Source: Nocardioides sp. (lineage in GTDB: Bacteria > Actinomycetota > Actinomycetes > Propionibacteriales > Nocardioidaceae). From it: a DNA stretch of 9,524 nt. This document shows positions 1 to 6,497 of this stretch, piece after piece. The notes under the pieces are model-generated. The model was given only the letters and a program-made list of their open reading frames with translations. It was not told the origin of the DNA and did no database searches. The DNA lies in assembly GCA_029264225.1 (NCBI GenBank), contig JARICB010000062.1, forward strand, positions 1 through 9,524, written 5' to 3'. A program made the translations under genes and the position numbers. Within the stretch, counting starts at the first letter, position 1, and every line of letters starts with the position of its first letter.

Positions 1-497
1 TCGGCCACAGCGTCGTAGACGCCGGTCCCCGGCGCCAGTTCGAGGTTCTTGAAGGCTTCGAGCAGGGCGGTGCGGTCGGGGGACGGCGCGAGAGAGGTGC
101 CGACGTCGCCCGCGAACGCGACCATGCCGACCATGACGTCGGGTGGCGCCGAGGCAAGGAAGGCGGTGACGGCGTCGGTGGCCGCTTTGAACTTGGGTCC
201 GCTCATGCTGTTGCTGGCATCCACGACCAGGATGGTCGAGCGAGCGATGTCCCCGCCCGCAACGGATTTCACCTTCGCGTCGATGCCCGTGCCGTCGATC
301 TGGACACCGACATCTGCGCCGTCGACGCTGTCGCCAGGCACACCATCGACGGAGACGATCATGGAGACGACGCCGTTGGTGGATTCCACGTGATCGATGC
401 TGATCTCGTCGGTCGCGACAGCCGGCGCTGCCCCCATCAGAGCGAGGAGGACGCCGGAGACGGCCGCCGCGGCGAACGCTCCTCGACGTGGGTTCAC
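1..497 (-). CDS. Secreted or membrane VWA-domain protein of the tad locus (N-terminal part, runs off left edge)
   Basis: This reading frame is open from a GTG at 497 to the left edge, giving 165 residues without a stop. The GTG overlaps the cpaF stop as GTGA. The start is supported by a clean signal peptide: a basic n-region (NPRRG), a hydrophobic stretch at about residues 7-27 and an Ala-x-Ala site ending at about residue 29. A von Willebrand factor A domain begins at about residue 85, with the MIDAS motif DASNS at residues 93-97 after the hydrophobic strand STILVV. A later Gly-Thr-Gly-Val-Tyr-Asp stretch near residues 157-162 is where the MIDAS loop Thr is expected. VWA domains bind a divalent metal and protein partners. 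In related actinobacteria I recall VWA domains fused to TadB-type (T2SS F family) platform proteins. That would fit a gene directly after cpaF, but the C-terminal part is outside the window, so fusion is inference. The VWA call is secure. Confidence 0.85.
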   Translation of the reverse strand, partial: MNPRRGAFAAAAVSGVLLALMGAAPAVATDEISIDHVESTNGVVSMIVSVDGVPGDSVDGADVGVQIDGTGIDAKVKSVAGGDIARSTILVVDASNSMSGPKFKAATDAVTAFLASAPPDVMVGMVAFAGDVGTSLAPSPDRTALLEAFKNLELAPGTGVYDAVA

Positions 498-1906
498 TTC
501 AGGCCTGCTGAGGAGAAGACCGCCGGGTCGACGTGGACGCCGTGATCGGTGAGGTGCTCGAGGAAACGCGGACGCAGTCCCATGGACTTCAGGTGGCCCT
601 GGAACTTGCCGTGCTCGTTGGTGCCCGCGCTGTAGTCGAAGAGGAAGACGTCCTGGGTGGTGATGATGTCGCCTTCCATCCCGACGATCTCGGTAATGGC
701 CGTGATCCGGCGAGTGCCGTCCTTGAGGCGAGTCTGCTGGATGATCAGGTCAACGGCACTGGAGACCTGCTCACGGATGGCCCGGATCGGCAGATCCATG
801 CCGGCCATCAGCACCATCGTTTCCAGACGCGAGAGCGCGTCGCGGGGAGTGTTGGCGTGCAGGGTCGAGATCGAGCCGTCGTGCCCGGTGTTCATCGCCT
901 GGAGCATGTCGAGCGCGGCGGCGTCACGGATCTCACCGACGACGATCCGGTCGGGCCGCATACGCAGTGAGTTCTTGACCAGATCGCGGATCGAGACCTC
1001 ACCCTTGCCCTCGATGTTGGAGGGCCGCGACTCCAGGCGCAGCACGTGGTCCTGGGACAGTCGCAACTCGGCGGCGTCCTCGATGGTGACGATCCGCTCG
1101 TCCTCCGGGATGAACGAGGACAACACGTTGAGGGTCGTGGTCTTTCCCGCTCCCGTACCGCCGGAGACCAAGATGTTCAGCCGGCCTCGGACGCATGCCT
1201 CGAGCAATTGAGCAGCCGAGCGACTGAGGGAACCGAACCGGATCAGGTCCTCGACGGTGAACGGATCCTCGGAGAACTTTCGAATCGTCAGCTTGGAACC
1301 GTCGAGCGCCAGCGGCGGGATGATCGCGTTGACGCGGCTCCCGTCGGGCAAGCGGGCATCGACCATGGGGCTCGTCTCGTCGACTCGGCGCCCGATCTTG
1401 CTGACGATCTTGTCGATGGTGCGGCGCAGGTGGCTCTCGTCGTTGAACGCTGCGTCGGTCTTGACCAGCTTGCCGCTGCGTTCGACGTAGATGCTGTCGA
1501 ACGCATTGACCATCACCTCGGTCAGGTCGGGATCGCGTAGCAGTGGTTCGAGAGGGCCGTAGCCCAGGATGTCGTCAGCGATTTCCTGGGACATCCGTGC
1601 CCGGTCCACCGACGACATCGGTTGTTCGGCGTCGGCGAGCGAATTCTGCAGGGCGATGTGGACCTGCTGCTCCAACTCCGTCTGGGTCATGTGGGCGTCG
1701 TAGAGCTTGGGACCCAGTGCCTCGACCAGGCTGGCGTGCACGATGCGCTTGACCTCACCGAACGGATCCCGGTGAGTCTCGGGCTCGGTCACGGTGCGTG
1801 CAGCGCGGGCTGAGCTCGGAGCCGTAGTGCCGGAGTCGGCACTCGGTGCGGCATCCTGACTGGTGCGGATGCGCTGCGCGGCGGCGATGCGATCGGTGAG
1901 GCTCAT
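494..1906 (-). CDS. cpaF: Tad/Flp pilus secretion ATPase CpaF/TadA
   Basis: This is a cytoplasmic hexameric ATPase of the type II/IV secretion superfamily that powers assembly of Flp-type pili. The 470-residue product has the usual CpaF layout. A low-complexity N-terminal tail (about 1-45) is followed by the helical N-terminal region (ADDILGYGPLEPLL, about 110-123) and the ATPase core. Visible motifs are Walker A GGTGAGKTT (249-257), the Asp box RIVTIEDAAEL (271-281), Walker B with IVVGEIRD (321-328) and the His box TGHDGSISTLHAN (340-352). All key residues are present, so it looks active. The frame stays open to a start at 1936, but I chose the ATG at 1906. It is preceded by AGAGGA with 6-nt spacing, sits 1 nt after the cpaE stop, and gives the expected MSLTDRI opening. 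The longer version would only add residues encoded within the end of cpaE. The gene overlaps the VWA gene at its 3' end. Confidence 0.95.
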   Translation of the reverse strand: MSLTDRIAAAQRIRTSQDAAPSADSGTTAPSSARAARTVTEPETHRDPFGEVKRIVHASLVEALGPKLYDAHMTQTELEQQVHIALQNSLADAEQPMSSVDRARMSQEIADDILGYGPLEPLLRDPDLTEVMVNAFDSIYVERSGKLVKTDAAFNDESHLRRTIDKIVSKIGRRVDETSPMVDARLPDGSRVNAIIPPLALDGSKLTIRKFSEDPFTVEDLIRFGSLSRSAAQLLEACVRGRLNILVSGGTGAGKTTTLNVLSSFIPEDERIVTIEDAAELRLSQDHVLRLESRPSNIEGKGEVSIRDLVKNSLRMRPDRIVVGEIRDAAALDMLQAMNTGHDGSISTLHANTPRDALSRLETMVLMAGMDLPIRAIREQVSSAVDLIIQQTRLKDGTRRITAITEIVGMEGDIITTQDVFLFDYSAGTNEHGKFQGHLKSMGLRPRFLEHLTDHGVHVDPAVFSSAGLK

Positions 1907-1907
1907 G

Positions 1908-3134
1908 TCAGGTCCTCTTGAGCTTGAGTCGAGCACCCGAGGACTTTCGTCGCCCGGTCTTCTCGGGCTCGGTGAATTGCGCGGAGAAGGCGACGAGTGC
2001 CTTGCTGTTGGGGTGCGAGGGGTAGGCGCTGACGAGGGCCTCCCCGCGGTTCACGGCTGCCAGTACTTCGCGGCTCGACACCAGTGACGTGTCGGCCTTG
2101 AGGCCCAGGGTGGACTCGAACTCGTCGACCGACAGGCCGACCTTGCCGTCGGCACGGTTGAGGACGAACTTCCAGGTGTCTCGGGCGAAGTTGAGCAGGT
2201 CCAGGGTGACGGTAGCGAGTTTGAGCCCCTTCAGGGCCGGGATGTCGAGGGTCGCCACCAAGATGATCGTGTCGGTCCGGTCGAGCGCGGTCAGGGCGTT
2301 GTCGTCAAAGACACCCGAGGTGTCGATGACGACGAAGTCGAAGAGAGCCTTGAGCATGTCGATCATCTCGCCGATGTCGGCTGCGGTCGCGTGGTCCGGT
2401 GAGTCCAGACGTACGGGTGCGGCCACGATCGAGAGCCGCTCCGAATGTTTGGTCAGGATCGCTCGGACGGCGCTTTCGTCGATGTTGCCGTGGAAGGTGA
2501 CCAGATCGTTGATCGTTCGGCTGGGCGTCAGTTGCAACATGATCGCCACGTCGCCGCTGTTCACGTCGAGATCGACCAGACACACGTTCTTGCCCAGGTC
2601 GCTGAGGGCAACAGCCATGTTGGTGGCTACCAGGCTCTTGCCGACACCACCTTTGGTGGAGAACACGGTCAGTACGCGGCCCTTGGGTGCGTCGGCTGCT
2701 GCCTGGGCAGCCGCGACGGCTGCCTGGGCCTGGGCCATGGCCGAGTCGGCCGCGGCCTGCACCTCACCTTCCAGGGTCTGAGCGATCGCGGTGGCCACCG
2801 TACGGGCGCGGTGGACGGCGGTCGTGAGACCAGCGAGGTCGCCTGCTTCCACTACTTCGCGCATGCCGCTCCGCATTGCGGTCGACAAGACATCGCTGTC
2901 GACTCGATGCCGCATCAGGATGACGCCGAGGTCGGGTCGGCTGATCCTGGCCCACTTGGCGAACGCCACAGCGATCTCAGTAGTCACCGACGGTCCGATC
3001 ACCACCGCGAACTCGTTGGGGTGCTGGTCGAGGTGCTCGCTGAGGGCCTCCATGCTGGCCAGGGCGAACGAGCCGTTCAGCATCGTCTGCATAAGCGCGA
3101 GCTGACCCGCGTCAGGCTCGATGATTGCTGTCAC
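1908..3134 (-). CDS. cpaE: CpaE/TadZ-like pilus assembly ATPase (receiver-like domain plus ParA/MinD domain)
   Basis: CpaE/TadZ proteins localise the Tad secretion apparatus, usually at a cell pole. The 408-residue product has three parts. Residues 1-115 resemble an atypical response-regulator receiver fold. Residues 122-150 form an Ala/Gln-rich linker (QAAADSAMAQAQAAV). The MinD/ParA ATPase starts at about 153. The deviant Walker A is KGGVGKS (161-167), with the signature lysine at 161. Walker A' is VDLD (187-190) and the Walker B-like segment is FVVIDTSG (267-274). The C terminus is strongly basic (GRRKSSGARLKLKRT), a possible membrane- or DNA-contact tail (inference). Translation starts at a GTG that overlaps the cpaB stop as GTGA, with a G-rich GGGGG 6 nt upstream. 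The gene ends 1 nt before cpaF. The strand at 42-49 that would normally carry the phospho-acceptor Asp reads FAVVIGPS, so phosphorylation at the usual site looks unlikely. ATPase identity is certain; the CpaE name rests on domain order and operon context. Confidence 0.92.
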   Translation of the reverse strand: MTAIIEPDAGQLALMQTMLNGSFALASMEALSEHLDQHPNEFAVVIGPSVTTEIAVAFAKWARISRPDLGVILMRHRVDSDVLSTAMRSGMREVVEAGDLAGLTTAVHRARTVATAIAQTLEGEVQAAADSAMAQAQAAVAAAQAAADAPKGRVLTVFSTKGGVGKSLVATNMAVALSDLGKNVCLVDLDVNSGDVAIMLQLTPSRTINDLVTFHGNIDESAVRAILTKHSERLSIVAAPVRLDSPDHATAADIGEMIDMLKALFDFVVIDTSGVFDDNALTALDRTDTIILVATLDIPALKGLKLATVTLDLLNFARDTWKFVLNRADGKVGLSVDEFESTLGLKADTSLVSSREVLAAVNRGEALVSAYPSHPNSKALVAFSAQFTEPEKTGRRKSSGARLKLKRT

Positions 3135-3907
3135 TGCAGGCCCCCGACACCTTCGGGAATCAGGTCCTTCGCCGAGACACCTGGACCGTCGGACACCTTG
3201 GTCTGCTTGTTGAGCAGCGCGAAGGAGACGTCGGTGTTGCGGGCGGCGTAGATGACCTTCTCGGCCTCCTTCTGGTTCACCGCCAGCGTCAGGATCGTGC
3301 TGGGGACCTGCTCAACCACCTCGGCGCCCTGCTCCGTGGTCGTCGTCTTGGACGACACGCTGGTGGTGCCGACACCGATGACCGTGACCTTGGCGAGCAG
3401 GAGTCGAGTAACGGGCGGCAGTTCTTCGTCGCTGCCGTCGGGCTTGCGGATGGAAGGCTCGCCGGAGAAGAAGACGGCCACCTGCGATCCGGGGTTCACG
3501 AAGCCGGCCACCCGCTCGGGGTCAGTAAGTTCGACCGAAACGGCCAGCTTGTCGTCGGGAATCACCAAGCCGTCGCTGTCGGAGATGTCGCCGAACTTTG
3601 CACTCAGGATCTGCTCGCCCGGGTAGATCGTGCCGAGTGCCACCTTGTCGGTGATGCTGCTGGTGCTGGTCAGCGCACCCGCCACCAGATCGGTGCTACG
3701 GATCTGCTTCTTCTCGAACTTGCCGCCCTCCTGGGCTGCCATGGTGCTCTCGCCGGAATCGATGGTGGCGGAGGCGGTCAGCACCTCGACCATCTCCTGA
3801 CCCGCGGTCGCGCGGGCGTCGATGCCCTTGACGTAGAGCACGATCAACATGGTGCCCAACAGGGCGATCACCAGGGCGACAATCAACAGGACGGAACGGC
3901 GAGCCAT
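3131..3907 (-). CDS. cpaB: Flp pilus assembly protein CpaB (SAF/RcpC domain, membrane-anchored)
   Basis: CpaB/RcpC proteins are envelope components of Tad pilus machines, carrying SAF-type beta-clip domains outside the cytoplasmic membrane. The 258-residue product opens with MARRSV and one hydrophobic segment at about residues 6-26, typical of a signal anchor. A SAF-like region follows at about 38-105, where VLTASATIDSGESTM and TIYPGEQIL match the family pattern. An RcpC-type domain runs from about 118 to 232 and contains LAVSVELTDPERVAGFVNPGSQVAVF in register (read here in two parts: LAVSVELTDPERV and AGFVNPGSQVAVF). Two in-frame ATGs lie at 3913 and 3907. The Shine-Dalgarno GAAGGGG abuts the first directly but is 6 nt from the second, so 3907 is preferred. 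It is the first gene of the tad operon visible here, after a 232-bp gene-free gap, and its stop overlaps the cpaE GTG. Length is near normal for actinobacterial members. Confidence 0.9.
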   Translation of the reverse strand: MARRSVLLIVALVIALLGTMLIVLYVKGIDARATAGQEMVEVLTASATIDSGESTMAAQEGGKFEKKQIRSTDLVAGALTSTSSITDKVALGTIYPGEQILSAKFGDISDSDGLVIPDDKLAVSVELTDPERVAGFVNPGSQVAVFFSGEPSIRKPDGSDEELPPVTRLLLAKVTVIGVGTTSVSSKTTTTEQGAEVVEQVPSTILTLAVNQKEAEKVIYAARNTDVSFALLNKQTKVSDGPGVSAKDLIPEGVGGLQ

Positions 3908-3913
3908 GGGCAT

Positions 3914-3920
3914 CCCCTTC
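3914..3920 (-). promoter_or_regulatory. Ribosome binding site of cpaB
   Basis: The minus-strand sequence GAAGGGG ends immediately before the ATG at 3913 and 6 nt before the ATG at 3907. Spacing favours the second ATG and decides the cpaB start. Confidence 0.7.
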
Positions 3921-3982
3921 GCGGGACTGAGAAATCTGAGCTGGTCGTGTGGGAAGGCAACGACCGAGAGGCAACGCTCACG

Positions 3983-4000
3983 CCCCCCGGCGTCGGGAGG
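3983..4000 (-). repeat. GC-rich hairpin in the tad operon leader
   Basis: On the minus strand CCTCCCG and CGGGGGG flank a 4-nt loop ACGC. They form a 7-bp stem with one U-G wobble, about 75 nt upstream of the cpaB start. The wobble pair forms only on the minus strand, and the plus strand has a C-A mismatch there. This suggests that if it acts, it acts in the leftward (cpaB) transcript. No T-tract follows. It could be a leader structure, or the tail of a read-through terminator for fadD15. Confidence 0.35.
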
Positions 4001-4004
4001 ACTC

Positions 4005-4041
4005 AGATTCCTCTCCGCCGGAGAATCTAGGCTTACCTAGA
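4005..4041. repeat. Two adjoining inverted repeats upstream of the tad operon
   Basis: AGATTC (4005-4010) pairs with GAATCT (4023-4028) around an inner TCC/GGA stem. A second repeat follows: TCTAGG (4026-4031), loop CTTA, then CCTAGA (4036-4041), with perfect 6-bp arms. The two repeats share bases 4026-4028, so as RNA only one can form fully at a time. They lie about 100-135 bp upstream of the cpaB start. The second palindrome is AT-richer than its surroundings and could be a protein-binding operator. Part of it (TAGGCTTACCTAG) agrees at 11 of 13 positions with the end of the DtxR/IdeR iron-box consensus as I remember it, but the other half of the box does not fit. Confidence 0.4.
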
Positions 4042-4102
4042 ACTCCATGGCGGCGAAACAGCACAAACTGCGCGACGCAAGCGCGCGCACCACCCGAAAT
4101 GA

Positions 4103-4126
4103 CTATGCGCGGACGCCTGCGCATGG
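4103..4126 (-). terminator. Possible factor-independent terminator of fadD15
   Basis: ATGCGC (4105-4110) and GCGCAT (4119-4124) flank an 8-nt loop, and the stem can extend to C4103/G4126 through a mismatch or wobble. The hairpin begins about 14 nt beyond the fadD15 stop in the direction of transcription. No T-tract follows on either strand, which is common for actinobacterial terminators but leaves the call uncertain. Bases 4042-4102 between this hairpin and the palindromes show nothing else I can name. Confidence 0.35.
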
Positions 4127-4139
4127 CCTACTTGGGGGG

Positions 4140-5948
4140 TCAGGGCAGGTAGAGCGCCTCGACGTCTGCGCGGAACTCGCGCATCACCACGTTGCGCTTC
4201 AGCTTCAGGCTCGCCGTCAGATGCCCCGCCTCCTCGGTCCAGACGTCGGGAAGGATCGTGAACTTGCGGATTGCCTCGGCTCGCGACACGGCCTTGTTGG
4301 CGTCGTCGACGGCGAGCTGGACATCGGCAAGCAGGTCGGCGTCGTCCAGGTTGCTCTCCAGCGAACCGGACTTGCCCTTGGCCTCTGCCCAGGCTGGGAA
4401 CGACTCGCGGTCGATGGTGACCAGTGCGGCGATGAAGGGCTGACCGTCGCCGACCACGATGCATTGGTCGACCAGGACGTGGGCGCGGAGTCGATCCTCC
4501 AGCACGGCCGGGGCGACGTTCTTGCCACCGGCCGTCACCAGGATCTCCTTCTTGCGACCGGTGATCCGGACGAATCCCTCGTCGTCGACCTCACCGACGT
4601 CGCCGGTGTGGAACCACTCGCCGTCCTCGATGACTTCGGCAGTCGCGGACTCGTTGGCCCAATAGCCGCTGAACACCTGGCCGCCGCGGAACAGGAGTTC
4701 ACCGTCGTCGGCGACGCGGACTGCTGTGCCCGGCAGTGGGCGACCGACCGTTCCGATCTTCTGAGCATCTGGCAGGTTGACGGTCAGCGCGGCCGTGGTC
4801 TCGGTCAGCCCGTAGCCCTCCAGTACCGTGACGCCGATACCGCGGTAGAAGTGCCCGAGGCGTTCACCGAGCGGGGCGCCGCCGGAGACGGCATGCTCAC
4901 ACTTGCCGCCGAGCGCGGCGCGCAGCTTGCCGTACACAAGCTTGTCGAACACGGCGTGCTGGGCCTTGATCCGCAACGGGACGCGACCCTTGTCCAGCGC
5001 GCGTGACCAGGCGATCGCGGTGTCGGCTGCCCGGTTGAAGATCTTGCCGCGGCCGTCCGCGGTGGCGCGCTGGGAGGCGGTGTTGAAGACCTTCTCGAAG
5101 ACCCGCGGCACGGCGAGGATGAACGTCGGTTGGAAGACCTCAAGGTCAGCCAACAGGTTCTTGATGTCAGCGCTGTGGCCGAGCCGGACCCGTTCCTTGA
5201 TGCAGCCGACCTGGATGATCCGAGCGAACACGTGTGCCAAGGGCAGGAAGAGCAGCGTCGAGGCGCCCTTGTCGAAGAGCAGGTCGAGCTCGTCGGTGGC
5301 CACGCCGAGTTCGAACATGAAGTTGCCGTGGCTGAGTACACAGCCCTTGGGGCGACCCGTGGTGCCGCTGGTGTAGATCAAGGTCGCGATGTCATCGGGG
5401 GTCGTCGCCGAACGACGTTTCTCCAGGTCGTCGTCGCTGATGTCCTCGCCCAGCTTGCCGAGCACACCGACGGCGTTGTCGTCGATGGACCAGACATGGT
5501 TGAGCTCAGCTCCCGAGCCCGCGTCGCGTGCTTCGCGGATCCGGGCCAGGTGTTCGGCCCCCTCGGCGACAACCGCCTTCGCTGCCGAGTCCTGGAGGAT
5601 CCAGCCGATCTGTTCGGCCGACGAGGTCTCGTAGACGGGCACGGTGGCGGCACCGGCGAACCAGATGGCGTAGTCGAACAGGGTCCACTCGTAGCGGGTC
5701 TTGGAGATCAGGACCACGCGGTCGCCCGCTTCGATGCCGGCGGCCATCAGGCCCTTGGCGACAGCGCTCACCTCGGCGAGGAACTGGGCGGCCGTGACAT
5801 CGACCCACTCCTCCTGCCCGGAGGCGTTGATCAGGGGTCGGCTGAAGGTCACCGCGTCGGCTGCTTCACGGGCATTGCTGACGACATCGTCGGTGAGGTT
5901 GCCCACGGTCGGGATCTCGATCGTCAGGGGCGTGGCGAACTCGCGCAC
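4140..5948 (-). CDS. fadD15: Long-chain fatty acid-CoA ligase, FadD15 type
   Basis: This AMP-forming acyl-CoA synthetase activates long-chain fatty acids through an acyl-adenylate to acyl-CoA, feeding lipid synthesis or beta-oxidation. The 602-residue product is full length for the FadD15 group. Adenylate-forming enzyme motifs appear in order: the P-loop YTSGTTGRPKG (192-202), LPLAHVFAR (235-243), the adenine-binding GYGLTETT (378-385), WFHTGD with its ribose-binding Asp (445-450), and the hinge GRKKEILVTAGGKN (464-477). Near the C terminus LTASLKLKRN (577-586) holds the lysine expected for adenylation. No signal peptide or obvious membrane helix is seen, so it is probably cytoplasmic or peripheral. 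The GTG start at 5948 is fixed by AAGGAG with 7-nt spacing. It is transcribed away from the SRPBCC/ArsA operon. The same divergent neighbourhood exists, from memory, around M. tuberculosis fadD15 (Rv2187). Acyl-chain preference cannot be read from sequence. Confidence 0.94.
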   Translation of the reverse strand: MREFATPLTIEIPTVGNLTDDVVSNAREAADAVTFSRPLINASGQEEWVDVTAAQFLAEVSAVAKGLMAAGIEAGDRVVLISKTRYEWTLFDYAIWFAGAATVPVYETSSAEQIGWILQDSAAKAVVAEGAEHLARIREARDAGSGAELNHVWSIDDNAVGVLGKLGEDISDDDLEKRRSATTPDDIATLIYTSGTTGRPKGCVLSHGNFMFELGVATDELDLLFDKGASTLLFLPLAHVFARIIQVGCIKERVRLGHSADIKNLLADLEVFQPTFILAVPRVFEKVFNTASQRATADGRGKIFNRAADTAIAWSRALDKGRVPLRIKAQHAVFDKLVYGKLRAALGGKCEHAVSGGAPLGERLGHFYRGIGVTVLEGYGLTETTAALTVNLPDAQKIGTVGRPLPGTAVRVADDGELLFRGGQVFSGYWANESATAEVIEDGEWFHTGDVGEVDDEGFVRITGRKKEILVTAGGKNVAPAVLEDRLRAHVLVDQCIVVGDGQPFIAALVTIDRESFPAWAEAKGKSGSLESNLDDADLLADVQLAVDDANKAVSRAEAIRKFTILPDVWTEEAGHLTASLKLKRNVVMREFRADVEALYLP

Positions 5949-6042
5949 TCAAGGTCTCCTTCAAGGTGATGTAGCCGCAGGTTATCGCTGTTCGGGGTTC
6001 GAGGCCGAGCCGCCCTCGCTCCTGGTCCGGTAGGGTTCCGCC
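5949..6042. promoter_or_regulatory. Divergent intergenic region between fadD15 and the SRPBCC/ArsA operon
   Basis: This 94-bp gap must hold the promoters for both outward-facing transcription units unless one starts inside the other's gene. I see the fadD15 Shine-Dalgarno (AAGGAG on the minus strand, 5956-5961). On the plus strand there is a weaker GGTAGGG at 6029-6035, upstream of the ATG at 6043. I found no -35/-10 pair good enough to place on either strand. Confidence 0.5.
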
Positions 6043-6093
6043 ATGGCCGAATAGACCACCTCGTCAATCGTCATTGACGCATCGCCCGCGGCC
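6043..6093 (+). other. N-terminal remnant of the SRPBCC gene: ATG followed by an in-frame TAG at codon 4
   Basis: The ATG at 6043 is in frame with the SRPBCC reading frame and reads Met-Ala-Glu-stop, with the TAG at 6052-6054. The frame then continues TTSSIVIDASPAAV into the body of the protein. The segment SSIVIDASPAAV followed by MAVIADFDSYPAW is the classic N-terminal beta strand and first helix of an SRPBCC/START-like fold, so these codons look like former or actual coding sequence. A GGTAGGG lies 7 nt before this ATG, whereas the in-frame start at 6094 has no Shine-Dalgarno. A CAG-to-TAG change would explain the stop; that is inference. Confidence 0.75.
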
Positions 6094-6480
6094 GTGATGG
6101 CCGTGATCGCCGACTTCGACTCCTACCCCGCGTGGGCCAAGGGCGTGAAGACAGCGCGCGTCATTGCTTCCGCTGCGGATGGTCGGGCCGAGCAGGTCTT
6201 CTTCGAGTTGGATGTCTCGCCGATCAAGGATGAATACACGCTGGCTTACGAGTGGGATGCCGATCGCGAGGTCACCTGGTCATTGGTCGAGGGCAAGATG
6301 CTCAAGGCGCTCAATGGCTCCTACCGGCTCCAGGGCCTCGGCAGCGGCTCCACCGAGGTCACCTACCGACTGGCCCTCGACGTCTCCATCCCGTTGATCG
6401 GCATGCTCAAGCGCAAGGGCGAGAAGATCCTGATCGATACCGCTCTGGCCGGGCTCAAGAAGCGCGTCGAGTCGCTCTGA
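6094..6480 (+). CDS. SRPBCC (START-like) family protein, probably N-terminally truncated by an in-frame stop
   Basis: SRPBCC proteins form a helix-grip fold with a deep hydrophobic pocket and bind lipids or other hydrophobic ligands; the ligand here is unknown. The open frame encodes 128 residues from a GTG at 6094 (ATG at 6097 is the next choice). It shows the family features ADFDSYPAWAKGVKTARV (6-23), a central run of beta strands, and a C-terminal amphipathic helix (GEKILIDTALAGLKKRVESL). The N-terminal beta strand is missing from this version because it is encoded at 6055-6093, behind an in-frame TAG. A version starting at 6043 would be 145 residues, the more normal size. No ribosome binding site precedes 6094. 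The gene leads an operon with the ArsA-like ATPase 17 nt downstream. It matches, from memory, the mycobacterial TB16.3 (Rv2185c) position next to an ArsA-like gene. It could be a pseudogene, a truncated but made protein, or an intact gene with a sequence error. Confidence 0.8.
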   Translation: MMAVIADFDSYPAWAKGVKTARVIASAADGRAEQVFFELDVSPIKDEYTLAYEWDADREVTWSLVEGKMLKALNGSYRLQGLGSGSTEVTYRLALDVSIPLIGMLKRKGEKILIDTALAGLKKRVESL

Positions 6481-6497
6481 ACGCGCGGCGTTGACGC

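Noticed and set aside
49..393. Plus-strand open frame of 114 codons at the left edge
   Set aside because: The minus strand here encodes a signal peptide and VWA MIDAS domain in an unbroken frame, so the plus-strand frame is a shadow.
1907..1936. Upstream start for cpaF at 1936
   Set aside because: It would lie inside the end of cpaE and lacks a suitable ribosome site, whereas the ATG at 1906 has AGAGGA at 6-nt spacing.
2445..4030. Long plus-strand open frames opposite cpaE and cpaB (2445-3251 and 3125-4030)
   Set aside because: They mirror the coding frames of cpaE and cpaB, have His/Gly/Arg-rich compositions typical of antisense shadows, and lack convincing ribosome sites.
4047..5006. Long plus-strand open frame (319 codons) opposite fadD15
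   Set aside because: It lies antisense to well-conserved acyl-CoA ligase motifs and its translation has no recognisable domain. High-GC genes commonly give such open antisense frames.
5949..6042. Sigma-70-like promoter pairs between fadD15 and the SRPBCC gene
   Set aside because: Several weak -10-like words occur on both strands, but none has a credible -35 element at 16-18 nt spacing, so no promoter is placed.
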